A DNA stretch of 64,000 bases, from positions 35,913-99,912 of the forward strand of contig CAZEVY010000008.1 of the NCBI GenBank assembly GCA_964515555.1. Reading direction: 5' to 3'. Made by a program: the position numbers and the translations under genes. Shown here in pieces: positions 24,661 to 33,403 of this stretch (within the stretch, counting starts at the first letter, position 1; each line of letters opens with the position of its first letter). Origin of the DNA: CAZEVY01 sp964515555 (GTDB lineage: Bacteria > Acidobacteriota > Terriglobia > Bryobacterales > Bryobacteraceae). The notes beneath the pieces were generated by a model. That model had not been told where the DNA came from and did not search any database. It saw nothing but the letters and a program-made list of their open reading frames with translations.

Positions 24661-26015
24661 CCGTTTCCGCTTATCGTCATCTCGCGGATCAGCAGCGTCG
24701 GCGCGGCCACCGAGCCGCGAAACTCGAGATCGCTCCCGATGGCCTCGATCCCCATCAGCATCTCGCCGAGACTTCCGGCGATGGTCACCTCGGAGACCGG
24801 ATACGCCGGCTCGCCGTTCTCGATCCACAGACCGGCGGCCCCACGCGAGTAATCTCCCGTAACTATGTTGACACCGAATCCGAGCAGTTCGGTCACGTAA
24901 AGCGCGCGCGGGACGGATCGGAGAATCTCTTCCGGCGAGCGCGCCCCGGCTTCCAGATACAGGTTCCCGTGGCCGACCCCGGCGTTGCCCGTCAGCGCGC
25001 GGCTGGCGTTGCCGGTCGACTTCAGACCGAGCTTACGCGCCGTGTAGGAATTCAGCAGCCAGCTCTTCAGCACGCCGCGCTCGACCACCACCGTCCGCCG
25101 CGACGGCACGCCCTCGTCGTCGAACGGCGACGTCCCGAACAGGCCGGGGATGGTGGCGTCGTCGACGATGGTCACGTGATCGGCGGCGATCTTCTCGCCG
25201 AGCTTGCCCGCCAGAAACGTCGCGTTGCGATACACGGCGTTGCCCTCGACGGCCTCGAAGACGTGACCCAGGAGTGTGCGCGCCGTGCGCTGGTCGAAGA
25301 TCACCGGCGCTTTCTGCGTCGGCAGTTTGCGCGCGCCGAGCCGGCGGAGCGCGCGCTCCGCGGCCTTGCGTCCCACCTCGGCGGGCGGCTCCAGACCTCC
25401 GGCGCCGCGCGCCATCGTGAACCAGTAGTCGCGCTCCATGGAGCCGTTGCCGTCGCTCGCCACCGGCGACGCGCTCAGCCAGCAGTGCGTGGTCGCGTAC
25501 GAGCCCATGAATCCGCGCGAATTCGCGAAGGCGCGCCGCGCGATGTTGGTCTCGAAGACGCCGCCCTCGGAGTTGGCGATGCGTGGGTCGACCGCCAGCG
25601 CCGCGGCCTCGGCTTCGGTGGCCTGCGCGATCTTGAAGGTCGCCTCGAGTCCCGGCACGTCGTCCGAGTAGAGCCGCAGGTCGCCGCCGATGGCGCCGAG
25701 TTCCTCGCGCTCGGGCAGCCCGGCGTGCGGGTCTTCGGTGGTGATGGCTGCGATGTCGATCGCCGATTGCACCAGGTGCCGCAGCCCGTCGCCGGTGAGA
25801 TCGGAAGTATACGCCGATCCGGTGCGCTTCCCCCGAACCACGCGCAGGCCGACGCCGCGCGAGCCGGCTTCCTTGACGCTCTCGACCTCGCGCATGCGCA
25901 CGGTCGCCGAGAACTCCTCGCTTTCGGCGACGGTGCATTCGGCGTCGGCGGCCCCGGCGGCGAGGGCGTCGCGAATGACGGCGGAGGCGATCTCCTCCAA
26001 CTCCGGGACTCTCAA
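24657..26015 (-). CDS. tldE: TldE/PmbA metalloprotease subunit
   Basis: 452 residues from TTG 26015. The TTG lies in TTGA, which also holds the tldD stop, and GGGGGG precedes it; no ATG or GTG fits the N-terminus. Domain content matches PmbA/TldE: GVGLRVVRGKRTGSAYTSDL, SYATTHCWLSAS, LGFGVNIVTGDYSRGAAGLW near the C-terminus. TldE lacks its own zinc site and pairs with TldD, forming a heterodimer that cleaves unfolded peptides, including antibiotic precursors such as microcin B17 and the CcdA antitoxin in E. coli. Confidence 0.93.
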   Translation of the reverse strand: MRVPELEEIASAVIRDALAAGAADAECTVAESEEFSATVRMREVESVKEAGSRGVGLRVVRGKRTGSAYTSDLTGDGLRHLVQSAIDIAAITTEDPHAGLPEREELGAIGGDLRLYSDDVPGLEATFKIAQATEAEAAALAVDPRIANSEGGVFETNIARRAFANSRGFMGSYATTHCWLSASPVASDGNGSMERDYWFTMARGAGGLEPPAEVGRKAAERALRRLGARKLPTQKAPVIFDQRTARTLLGHVFEAVEGNAVYRNATFLAGKLGEKIAADHVTIVDDATIPGLFGTSPFDDEGVPSRRTVVVERGVLKSWLLNSYTARKLGLKSTGNASRALTGNAGVGHGNLYLEAGARSPEEILRSVPRALYVTELLGFGVNIVTGDYSRGAAGLWIENGEPAYPVSEVTIAGSLGEMLMGIEAIGSDLEFRGSVAAPTLLIREMTISGNG

Positions 26016-27442
26016 GCCGTGCCCCCCACCGTCATCTTGTCGATCTTCAGCGTCGGAATTCCCACGCCGACCGGCACGCTCTGTCCTTCCTTGCCGCAAA
26101 TGCCCATGCCCTCGTCGAGCTGCAAGTCGTGCCCGACCATGCTGACGTACTTGAGCGCCTCCGGTCCGTTGCCGATCAGCGTCGCGCCGCGCACGGGCCG
26201 CGTCAGCTTGCCGTCCTCGATCAGGTAGCTCTCGGTCGCCGAGAACACGAAGTTGCCGCTGGTGATGTCGACCTGCCCGCCGCCGAAGGTCGTACAGTAG
26301 AGTCCGCGCGGGACGGAGCGGATGATGTCGGCGGGATCGCTCTCGCCGGCCAGCATGAAGGTGTTCGTCATGCGCGGCATGGGAATGTGCTGGTAGCTTT
26401 CGCGGCGTCCGTTGCCGGTGGCGCCCTGTTTGAGAATGCGGCACGAGAGCCGATCCTGCAGGTAGCCGCGCAGCACGCCGCCCTCGATGAGCACGTTGCG
26501 CTGCGTCACCGCGCCCTCGTCGTCGACGTTGAGCGACCCGCGGCGATTGTGCATCGTGCCGTCGTCGATCACCGTCACCAGCGGGCTGGCGACCTGCTGT
26601 CCGATCCGCCCGCTGAAGGCCGACACCTTTTTCCGGTTGAAGTCGGCCTCCAACCCGTGGCCGACCGCCTCGTGCAGCAGGATGCCCGGCCAGCCCGGAC
26701 CGAGCACCACCGTCGTCTCGCCCGCGGGCGCCTCCACGGCGTCGAGCTGCACGATCGCCTGCCGCGCGGCTTCGCGCGCGAAGTGCTCGGGCGTCTTCTC
26801 GGTGAGGAAATGATCGAGCGCGACGCGCCCGCCGCCCCCCGAATAGCCGTGCTGCGGTGCGCCTCTGTCCTGGCGCGCGAGTACGCTGACGCTCATGCGC
26901 GCCAGCGGCTGCCGGTCCCAGTTCAGAACGCCGTCGCTGGTGGCGACCAGCACGTGCTTGAGCTGATCGCCGAAGCCGGCCTGCACCTGGAAGACGCGCG
27001 GGTCGTAGTCGCGCGCGGCGCGGTCGGCGCGGGTGACCAGGGCGACACGCTCGGCGAGCGACGTCTCGGTCGGCGATGTGACGACCGGATAGAGGTCGCG
27101 GCGCGGGGCCTCGTCCAGGGCGAACTTGTCCACGCTCGCCGGACCCGCGGCGATGCAGGCGGCGACGCGCGCGGCGTGGCGGATCTTCTCGGGCGCCAGG
27201 TCGCCGCAGTAGGCGTAGCCGGTGCGCTCGCCGGCGATGACGCGGACGCCCACGCCGAGCGAGACGCCCTGCGTCGCTCCCTTGACGATGGACTCGTCGA
27301 GCGAGATCGAGCTGGTGGCGAGGTACTCGAAGTACAGGTCGGCGTAATCGCCGCCGCGGGAGAGCGCTTCGGCGAGCCAGCTCTCGAGATCGTGCTCCGT
27401 GACGCCGAACTTACGGGCGAAGAAGCACTCGGAAAAGCTCAT
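26012..27442 (-). CDS. tldD: TldD metalloprotease subunit
   Basis: 476 residues. The TldD zinc motif HExxxH is intact at residues 257-262 (ILLHEAVGHGLEADFNRK), followed by the family's GRIGQQVASPLVTVIDDGT and C-terminal QGVSIPVG-like region (here GQSVPVGVGIPTLKI). It is the catalytic subunit of the TldD/E heterodimer and first gene of the leftward operon. ATG 27442 is chosen over the frame's earlier start because MSFSECFF matches the usual N-terminus and because a -10-like hexamer lies directly before it. Confidence 0.95.
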   Translation of the reverse strand: MSFSECFFARKFGVTEHDLESWLAEALSRGGDYADLYFEYLATSSISLDESIVKGATQGVSLGVGVRVIAGERTGYAYCGDLAPEKIRHAARVAACIAAGPASVDKFALDEAPRRDLYPVVTSPTETSLAERVALVTRADRAARDYDPRVFQVQAGFGDQLKHVLVATSDGVLNWDRQPLARMSVSVLARQDRGAPQHGYSGGGGRVALDHFLTEKTPEHFAREAARQAIVQLDAVEAPAGETTVVLGPGWPGILLHEAVGHGLEADFNRKKVSAFSGRIGQQVASPLVTVIDDGTMHNRRGSLNVDDEGAVTQRNVLIEGGVLRGYLQDRLSCRILKQGATGNGRRESYQHIPMPRMTNTFMLAGESDPADIIRSVPRGLYCTTFGGGQVDITSGNFVFSATESYLIEDGKLTRPVRGATLIGNGPEALKYVSMVGHDLQLDEGMGICGKEGQSVPVGVGIPTLKIDKMTVGGTA

Positions 27443-27448
27443 GAGTTC

Positions 27449-27454
27449 AGGGTA
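27449..27454 (-). promoter_or_regulatory. -10-like TACCCT six bases before ATG 27442
   Basis: On the minus strand: TACCCT, GAACTC, ATG. It would drive the whole tldD-tldE-TM-REC fusion-DUF167 operon. Confidence 0.4.
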
Positions 27455-27542
27455 GCATCCGGTGGAACGGCCTCCGTGAATTGCCGCGCCCGCGCGCCGC
27501 ATGGTAATAGTGGCTTCTGAGCACGCGCACTCCGGCCGTTTG

Positions 27543-29207
27543 ATGACGCCAGTCCCAGCGCCCTCATCCTGGAAAGCCTTCGCCGTTTCCGCGGCGGCCT
27601 ACGCCCTGATGGTCGCGGCGATCGCGAGCCCGTTCCTCTTCACCAGCGGCATGCCGCACGAGACTGCCTTCCCCCACATGAGCGACCTCGCCGGATCGGG
27701 CTGGCGCGGATTCCTCTATCTCGCCGATCCCAGCCGCATCCACACCACCACCTTCTATCATCTGGCGCACGTGGCCGCCGAATGGGCGGGCGCCCCGGGG
27801 AGCTTCGCGTCCTACCAGATCGTGTACGCGATTCTGTGGTGGGCGCGCGGAATGCTGGTCTTCGCGATCCTGCGCCGGCTGTTTCCCGGACAACTGGTCT
27901 TCGCATACGCCGCCGGCGCGCTCTGCCTGGCGCACGCCAGCGACTACGCGTACCTATGGGTAGGCCAGATGAACCACCAGGGCTTCCTTTTCTGGATGCT
28001 TCTCGCGTTCTACTTCTTCGTGACGGCGATCCGAACGCCGACCCTCGCACGCGCGGGAGTCTGCATCGCGATGGCGGGAGCGTTCGCGTACATGGCGTTG
28101 TGGAGTTACGAAAGCCCCCTGCCGCTGGTGCTCGCGTTTCCGGCGCTCGTGCTGGCGATGCATCGGCCGATCGCGCGGCGCGCCTGGCTGCTGGCCGCGG
28201 CGTGGTACGTCGTTCCCGCGAAGTACGTTTCGGTGCTCGCGTCGCGATACTTCGCGTCCGGCCAGTCGACTTACCAGAGCGGCGTGATGCGGCGCGACTG
28301 GACGTCGTGGCCCGGCGACTGGATCTACAACATCGCCGCGAGTCTCCGGATGGGTTCCGTCCCCGACTGGCCGAGCGACGTGACGCGGCCCCACGCGTTG
28401 CTGCTCGCCCTCGGCGCCGCCGCTGTGTTTGCATTGGGCGGCGCCGTCGTCTACCGGCTTGCGGGCCGCCGGTCCCCCGACCCCGCGGTCGCCCGGAAGG
28501 CGCTGGCGGGCTGCGCCGTGCTGTTGATTCTCAGCTTCCCCGTGTACCTGTTTCTCGCCGACGCGCGCGGTCTTTGGCGGACTCAGATGCTGTCGGCCCC
28601 CGCCGCGGCCGGCGTCGTCTGCGCGGCGATGGTGCTGGTATGCGCGCGCCTGCCGTTGCGCGCCGGTCGCCCGGTCTTCTGGGTTGCGGCAACCGCGATC
28701 GTTTGCTTCGGCGCCTTTTCCGCCGCCTGGCGCGGCGGCTATCATCTCAACGAATGGACCGCGCATCGCCGGACGATGGCGGCGATAGTGCGCAGCGCGC
28801 CTCAGGTGCGCCCCCGGACGATGTTCGTGCTGCTCAACGTGCCGCGAAACGGCGACCCGTTCGACGCCAACGACTGGTTCGACAGCGCGTTGCGGCTCGC
28901 CTATCCGGGCACGCCGGTGGCCGGTGTCTACTATCATGCCGGCCTCTCGCCCGCGCCCAACGTGAATCAGCGGCTCGACAATAACGCGTGGAAATGGGAC
29001 GGCCGGCCGCTGGCGCCGCTGGTCGCCGACGCCCGCCTCGAGGAGACGATCGTCATGGAGTATCTCGCCGACGGCGTCGTGCGCATCGTGCCCGAGCTGC
29101 CGCCATCGGTCTGCGCTTCCTGCGCGCCGGAGCGGTACCAGCCGCTGGAACGAATCACCGGTGCGCACGCGGCGGTGAAGGCGGTCAATCGCTATGGACC
29201 GCTCTGA
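27543..29207 (+). CDS. polytopic membrane protein, possibly a GT-C-like glycosyltransferase
   Basis: About 554 residues with roughly eleven TM helices (the first is AAAYALMVAAIASPFLF). A large first extracytoplasmic loop (MSDLAGSGWRGFLYLADPSR) and a C-terminal soluble region of about 130 residues end in CASCAPERYQPLERITG. The topology resembles GT-C glycosyltransferases or O-antigen polymerases, but I see no diagnostic DxD or Wzy motif. The frame opens at 27501; ATG 27543 gives a more usual short cytoplasmic start. It is unlinked to the polysaccharide cluster by operon structure. Function is unassigned. Confidence 0.72.
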   Translation: MTPVPAPSSWKAFAVSAAAYALMVAAIASPFLFTSGMPHETAFPHMSDLAGSGWRGFLYLADPSRIHTTTFYHLAHVAAEWAGAPGSFASYQIVYAILWWARGMLVFAILRRLFPGQLVFAYAAGALCLAHASDYAYLWVGQMNHQGFLFWMLLAFYFFVTAIRTPTLARAGVCIAMAGAFAYMALWSYESPLPLVLAFPALVLAMHRPIARRAWLLAAAWYVVPAKYVSVLASRYFASGQSTYQSGVMRRDWTSWPGDWIYNIAASLRMGSVPDWPSDVTRPHALLLALGAAAVFALGGAVVYRLAGRRSPDPAVARKALAGCAVLLILSFPVYLFLADARGLWRTQMLSAPAAAGVVCAAMVLVCARLPLRAGRPVFWVAATAIVCFGAFSAAWRGGYHLNEWTAHRRTMAAIVRSAPQVRPRTMFVLLNVPRNGDPFDANDWFDSALRLAYPGTPVAGVYYHAGLSPAPNVNQRLDNNAWKWDGRPLAPLVADARLEETIVMEYLADGVVRIVPELPPSVCASCAPERYQPLERITGAHAAVKAVNRYGPL

Positions 29208-29289
29208 TTCCGCGATCGCCGGCGGCGCGGCCCGCAACCGGACGCCGCGCTGGAGCGTCGCCCACCGGCTTGGTAGGCTCGTCTAAGCG

Positions 29290-31617
29290 ATGATTCTCGG
29301 GCGATCGATCTTCTGGGAAATCTCGCGCTCGGCGGTGCTGGGGGCGGTGCTGTTCGCCTTCGTTTTGTTCCTGCAAAAGCTGGGCAGCGGCAAGCTGTTC
29401 GAGATTCTCCTGCGCGGCTCGGCGACCCCGGCGACGGTCGGCTACCTGCTCGCGCTCGTCATCCCGCCGACGCTGCCGTTCGCCGTGCCGATCGGCGTGC
29501 TGGTCGGGGTCCTGATCGCGCTGGGGCGCATGTCGGGCGACGGCGAGATCATCGGCATGCGCGCGGCGGGCCTGCCGGGAAGGCGCGTGGTGGCGCCGGT
29601 GATGGCGGTCGCGCTGCTGGGCACGGCGATGACGGCCGCCTCGTCGCTCTGGCTGGCGCCGCTGGCCCTGCGCGAGACGGTGCGCGTGCTCAACCGGCTC
29701 ATCGCCGACCAGCTCACCGCCGAGGTGCAGCCCCGCATCTTCGAGGAGCAGTTCCCCGACACCATCCTGTTCGTCGGCGACGTCCCCGCGGGCGGCTCGA
29801 CGGCGGTGCGGTGGCGCAACGTGTTCATCGCCGATATCCGGCCTCCGGAGCGGCGCGCGAGCGGCGGCCGCGAACTGGGCGACCAGCCGCGGGTGACGAT
29901 CGCCGCCGAAACCGTGGCGGTGCCGGACGTGGCGCGCAACCGCATCCAGCTCTCGATGACCGGCGTGTTTACGCACGAGGCCGGGAGCGACGGGTCCAAG
30001 TACTACAGCTCGTGGTCCCAGCGCGGCGACCAGCTCCTCGAAGCCAGGCAGCGCGGCGAAGCGTCCGTGAAGGCGTTTACCGAGCTGGACACGCGCCCGC
30101 TCGTCGCGGAGGCGTCCAAGTCGCTCGAAGCCAATATCGAGCTGCACCGGAGGTTCGCTCTGCCGCTGGCGTGCGTGCTGCTGGCGCTGATCGGAGTGCC
30201 GCTGGGGGTCTCGTCGCGCAAGGCGGGCAAGTCGGGCGCCTTCGTCATGACGGTGTTTCTCGCCTTCCTCTATTTCATGAGCCTGGTCAGCCTGATCGGC
30301 ATGGCCGAGCAGAAGCGCCTGCCGGCCGAGATCGCGGTGTGGGCGCCGAACGCGGCGTTCGCAGTCATGGCCGTGGCGCTGATGGCGGGACTCGAGCGTC
30401 CGGGCGAGCGCGACCCGCTCGGCGCCGCGCGGGGGCGCCTGGCCGACTGGTGGGCGCGGGCCCGTGCGCGCCTCGCCTTCGCCTCCGGCAACGGCGACGG
30501 CCGGCTCCGGTATCGCCTGCCGCTGGTGGCGCAACTGGTCGACACCTATGTGCTGAGCACCTTCCTGTTCTACTTCGCCGTGTTGCTGGCGGGATTCGTC
30601 GCCATGAGCCACGTGTTTATCTTCTTCGAGCTGCTGGGCGACATCGTGCAACGCGGCATCGCCTGGTCGCGCGTGCTGAGCTATCACCTGTTCCTGACGC
30701 CCAAGCTGATCTACGACGCGGCGCCCTTCGGCGTGCTGGTCGGCGTGCTGGTGACGTTCGGCGTGCTGACCAAGAACAACGAGATCACGGCGATGAAAGC
30801 CTGCGGCGTAAGCCTCTACCGCCTGGCCGCGCCGGTGCTCCTGGTCACCCTGGGCTTCAGCGGCCTGCTGTTCGCCTTCGACCATTACTACGTCGCCGAA
30901 GCCAACATCATCCAGGACACGATTCTCAACGAGATCAAGGGACGTCCCAAGCAGACCTACCTGCGCCCCGACCGGAAGTGGATCCTCTCGCGAGGATCGC
31001 GGATCTACTACTACAAATTTCTCGACCCCGCGCAGAACGTCATGGCGGGCGTCAACGTCTACGAGCTGAACCCGTCGACCTTCGCGCTGACGCGGCACAT
31101 CTCGGCCGAGAGCGCGCGCTGGGAGCCGTCGCGTAAGACCTGGATCTACCAGAACGGCTGGGTCCGCGATTTCGAGGGCGTGCGCGTCAGGAGCTTCCAG
31201 GGCTTCCGCACGACAGCGATTCCGGGCTACGACGAGCCCCCGGGGTTCTTCCTGCCGCAGCTCACCACCGACAAGCAGATGAACTTCCGCCAGCTGGCGC
31301 GCTACATCGGCGAGCTCGACCGTAGCGGCTTCGACACGGTGCGGCTCCGAGTCCAGTTCCACAAGAAGTTCTCGACGCCGGTGTTCGCGGCCATCATGGC
31401 GCTGCTGGCGGCGCCGTTCGCGTTCCTGGCCGGACATCGCGGAGCGATGGCGGGAGTCGGAGTGAGTTTCGGCATCGCGATCGCCTATTGGTCGGTGAGC
31501 CTGCTGTTCGTGCAGATCGGAAATCTGAACCAGTTGCCGGCGGCAGTGGCCGCCTGGTCGCCCGACGCGGTGTTCACGCTGGCGGGCATGTACCTGTTCA
31601 CTCGAATGCGAACGTGA
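29290..31617 (+). CDS. fused LptF-LptG lipopolysaccharide export permease
   Basis: 775 residues, about twice the length of LptF or LptG. Residues 1-370 form one LptF/G unit: three N-terminal TMs, a periplasmic beta-jellyroll, and three C-terminal TMs ending IAVWAPNAAFAVMAVALMAG. After a basic cytoplasmic linker (about 375-410) a second unit begins (LVDTYVLSTFLFYFAVLLAG) and repeats the layout, ending AWSPDAVFTLAGMYLFTRM. In E. coli the two are separate and, with LptB and LptC, lift LPS to the periplasmic bridge. The fusion fixes 1:1 stoichiometry. lptB and lptC are not adjacent. Confidence 0.9.
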   Translation: MILGRSIFWEISRSAVLGAVLFAFVLFLQKLGSGKLFEILLRGSATPATVGYLLALVIPPTLPFAVPIGVLVGVLIALGRMSGDGEIIGMRAAGLPGRRVVAPVMAVALLGTAMTAASSLWLAPLALRETVRVLNRLIADQLTAEVQPRIFEEQFPDTILFVGDVPAGGSTAVRWRNVFIADIRPPERRASGGRELGDQPRVTIAAETVAVPDVARNRIQLSMTGVFTHEAGSDGSKYYSSWSQRGDQLLEARQRGEASVKAFTELDTRPLVAEASKSLEANIELHRRFALPLACVLLALIGVPLGVSSRKAGKSGAFVMTVFLAFLYFMSLVSLIGMAEQKRLPAEIAVWAPNAAFAVMAVALMAGLERPGERDPLGAARGRLADWWARARARLAFASGNGDGRLRYRLPLVAQLVDTYVLSTFLFYFAVLLAGFVAMSHVFIFFELLGDIVQRGIAWSRVLSYHLFLTPKLIYDAAPFGVLVGVLVTFGVLTKNNEITAMKACGVSLYRLAAPVLLVTLGFSGLLFAFDHYYVAEANIIQDTILNEIKGRPKQTYLRPDRKWILSRGSRIYYYKFLDPAQNVMAGVNVYELNPSTFALTRHISAESARWEPSRKTWIYQNGWVRDFEGVRVRSFQGFRTTAIPGYDEPPGFFLPQLTTDKQMNFRQLARYIGELDRSGFDTVRLRVQFHKKFSTPVFAAIMALLAAPFAFLAGHRGAMAGVGVSFGIAIAYWSVSLLFVQIGNLNQLPAAVAAWSPDAVFTLAGMYLFTRMRT

Positions 31618-32674
31618 CCCCGCCGTCCCCGTCCCAGGCCGCGTCTTCCGGGACGCGATCGGCCGGAGCGATGAACACGCAGTAGGCGGCGCTGACGGTG
31701 CTGCGCGCGGGAATCCACCGATAGCCGCGAACGCCGAAGAGGCTTCCGCGATCGATCATGCGGCGGCGCGTCTCCGGCATCGGCGAGACGCCGAACTCCA
31801 TCCCGCACGTCAGCGCCTGGCCGTTCCAGGGCGCGTGCGTCCGGAGCCGGTTCTCCTCCCATCGCCCGAGCCATGGGAAATCGGCGCGCCGCCAGACGTA
31901 GCCGAACGCGATGCGGCTCGACGGGTTCCACGCGGAGAAAAACACCTGCTCGCGGCGCGGATCCATGAGATGAGCCGTGTAGCCGCCGGAGACTTCGGCG
32001 TCCGGGTAGAGGCGAAGGTCGATGCCGCCACCGTCGCGACGCGGGCAAAGGGGCCAGTCGAACTCGGCCCCGGTCTTCTGGACGCCGCGGCCGCCGGTGA
32101 AGTCGGATTCGATCACCTTGGATCGTGTCGCCGGCATGCGGAAGGCGGTGCGCCCGCGCTCGACGAAGGGCGGTCCCATGGTGACGTGCTGGGTCCAGGC
32201 GACGGGGCGGTCGAGTGCGGCGAGGTTCTCCACGGACTCGCCGACGGCAACCACGCCGTCGCCCGCGATGCGGATGCGGCGCTCGAATCGCAGCGCGGCG
32301 TGGGGGAGGGTGACGCGCTGGAGGAGGGTGTCGCCGGCGGCGGCGAACTCGTAGGCGGCGGCGGAGGCTTCGCCGTGGACGCCGATGCCGGCCGCGGCCT
32401 CCTCGTCGCTGGGGCCGCCGAAGAGGTCGAGGCAGAGGTTGTGTCCCATGATGCCGGCCAGCAGGCGGCTCTCGACATCGTTGCCGTAGCCGGGGACGGA
32501 GGGGTTCCACGCCGAAGGCTCCATCGACGGCCACGGGGGAATCCACAGCGGGCTGACGCCGGAGTCGCGGTGGAGAACCTCGGCGATGTGGCCGCCTTCG
32601 GCGAGCACGGTGACGCGCAGCCGGTCGTCTTCGATGCGGAAGGCGCGGCGCCCGTGGAACCGGGTTTCGGTCAT
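31598..32674 (-). CDS. aldose-1-epimerase-like carbohydrate-binding protein
   Basis: 358 residues, soluble, no signal peptide. The beta-sandwich pattern of the galactose-mutarotase superfamily is visible: RVTVLAEGGHIAEVLH, SMEPSAWNPSVPGYGND, VAWTQHVTMGPPFVERG, and FSAWNPSSRIAFGYVW. Acidobacterial members are annotated as DUF4380- or epimerase-like, without assigned substrate. A plausible acidic catalytic residue is the Glu in GMEFGVSP. ATG 32674 is chosen because TATACT ends seven bases before it. The 3' ends of this gene and lptFG overlap tail-to-tail by 20 bases. Confidence 0.75.
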   Translation of the reverse strand: MTETRFHGRRAFRIEDDRLRVTVLAEGGHIAEVLHRDSGVSPLWIPPWPSMEPSAWNPSVPGYGNDVESRLLAGIMGHNLCLDLFGGPSDEEAAAGIGVHGEASAAAYEFAAAGDTLLQRVTLPHAALRFERRIRIAGDGVVAVGESVENLAALDRPVAWTQHVTMGPPFVERGRTAFRMPATRSKVIESDFTGGRGVQKTGAEFDWPLCPRRDGGGIDLRLYPDAEVSGGYTAHLMDPRREQVFFSAWNPSSRIAFGYVWRRADFPWLGRWEENRLRTHAPWNGQALTCGMEFGVSPMPETRRRMIDRGSLFGVRGYRWIPARSTVSAAYCVFIAPADRVPEDAAWDGDGGVTFAFE

Positions 32675-32681
32675 CGGAGGT

Positions 32682-32687
32682 AGTATA
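32682..32687 (-). promoter_or_regulatory. -10-like TATACT seven bases before ATG 32674
   Basis: On the minus strand: TATACT, ACCTCCG, ATG. It has five of six matches to TATAAT. The intervening bases are pyrimidine-rich and cannot be a ribosome-binding site. Confidence 0.55.
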
Positions 32688-32710
32688 GTGCGTGGTGAAG
32701 TACCGAGAGG

Positions 32711-32716
32711 GATAAT
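32711..32716 (+). promoter_or_regulatory. -10-like GATAAT six bases before GTG 32723
   Basis: GATAAT, TGGATC, GTG. It sits back-to-back with the TATACT that serves the divergent epimerase-like gene. Confidence 0.45.
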
Positions 32717-32722
32717 TGGATC

Positions 32723-33274
32723 GTGAGCAGTACGGTAACCTCCCCACCACGCCAAGACAGTCGACGAGCGGAAGTCATGACGCGGCTGTTCGGCGAACTT
32801 CAGACCGCAAGATTCAACGAACTCTACTATCAGCAACGCTCGGCGTTTTTCAAGAAATGGGCGAGAAGGGCGAGTATTCTTTCCGCACTGGCAGCCAGCT
32901 TCGTTCTCGCGAATCTTCTGACAGGGCCTGGAAATCAGCTTTTTGGATTCGGTCCGCTCATTTGGCAGTTGCTTACGCTGATGGCGACCCTCGCCGCCGC
33001 GGTCGGACCTGTTCTCGGACTCGGGGAGAAGGCGGCGCAGATGGATAAGGCCGCCCTCGGACATGCGCTCGTGAAGGATAGAGTTCGGCGGCTCCTGACC
33101 GACCTCAAGCTATCCGATCTGGATGATTCTCACGTTGCCCGCGATCGGGAGATTGATGCGATCCGCTCGGCGTTGTCCGCTCTCGATGAACCGCCGTCGG
33201 AGAAGGTGCGAGAAGCCTGCTGGGAAAAGACGCTGGCAGAGTTCCCGTCCGACAAAGCTTGGCTCCTGATATGA
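32723..33274 (+). CDS. two-TM protein with SLATT-like layout
   Basis: 183 residues from GTG. An N-terminal amphipathic region (FGELQTARFNELYYQQRSAF) leads into two TM helices (about 50-66, ILSALAASFVLANLL; about 79-99, LIWQLLTLMATLAAAVGPV). A charged helical tail follows (LRRLL-type ALVKDRVRRLLTDLKLSDLD). This layout resembles SLATT domains, two-TM effectors in nucleotide-signalling conflict systems, but I cannot confirm homology. No SMODS, SLOG or nucleotidyltransferase gene is adjacent. Codon use is visibly more A/T-rich (AGA, TTT, CTT) than its neighbours, suggesting transfer. Its stop overlaps the start of the 36-codon ORF at 33271. Confidence 0.68.
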   Translation: MSSTVTSPPRQDSRRAEVMTRLFGELQTARFNELYYQQRSAFFKKWARRASILSALAASFVLANLLTGPGNQLFGFGPLIWQLLTLMATLAAAVGPVLGLGEKAAQMDKAALGHALVKDRVRRLLTDLKLSDLDDSHVARDREIDAIRSALSALDEPPSEKVREACWEKTLAEFPSDKAWLLI

Positions 33275-33381
33275 GTCGCCCGACCTCTCCGTCGCCGCAG
33301 GGACCGCCCGCGCCGCTGAGGGAGGGAGGCCGGCAACCTCTGCGGCCTGCTCCCCCGCCTCCACCACCGAGGAATCCTTAG
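33271..33381 (+). CDS. 36-residue proline-rich micro-ORF coupled to the two-TM gene
   Basis: ATG at 33271 overlaps the TGA of the two-TM gene (ATGA), the same coupling used by most operon genes here. The peptide begins MSRPTSPSPQGPPAPLREG and ends APPPPPPRNP; 15 of 36 residues are proline, including a run of six. It has no membrane segment. Such a tail could bind an SH3-like or other polyproline-binding partner. A proline-rich frame can arise by chance in GC-rich DNA, so its reality depends on conservation of the pair. Confidence 0.42.
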   Translation: MSRPTSPSPQGPPAPLREGGRQPLRPAPPPPPPRNP

Positions 33382-33403
33382 CGTTTCGATCTCAAGGACG
33401 CTT

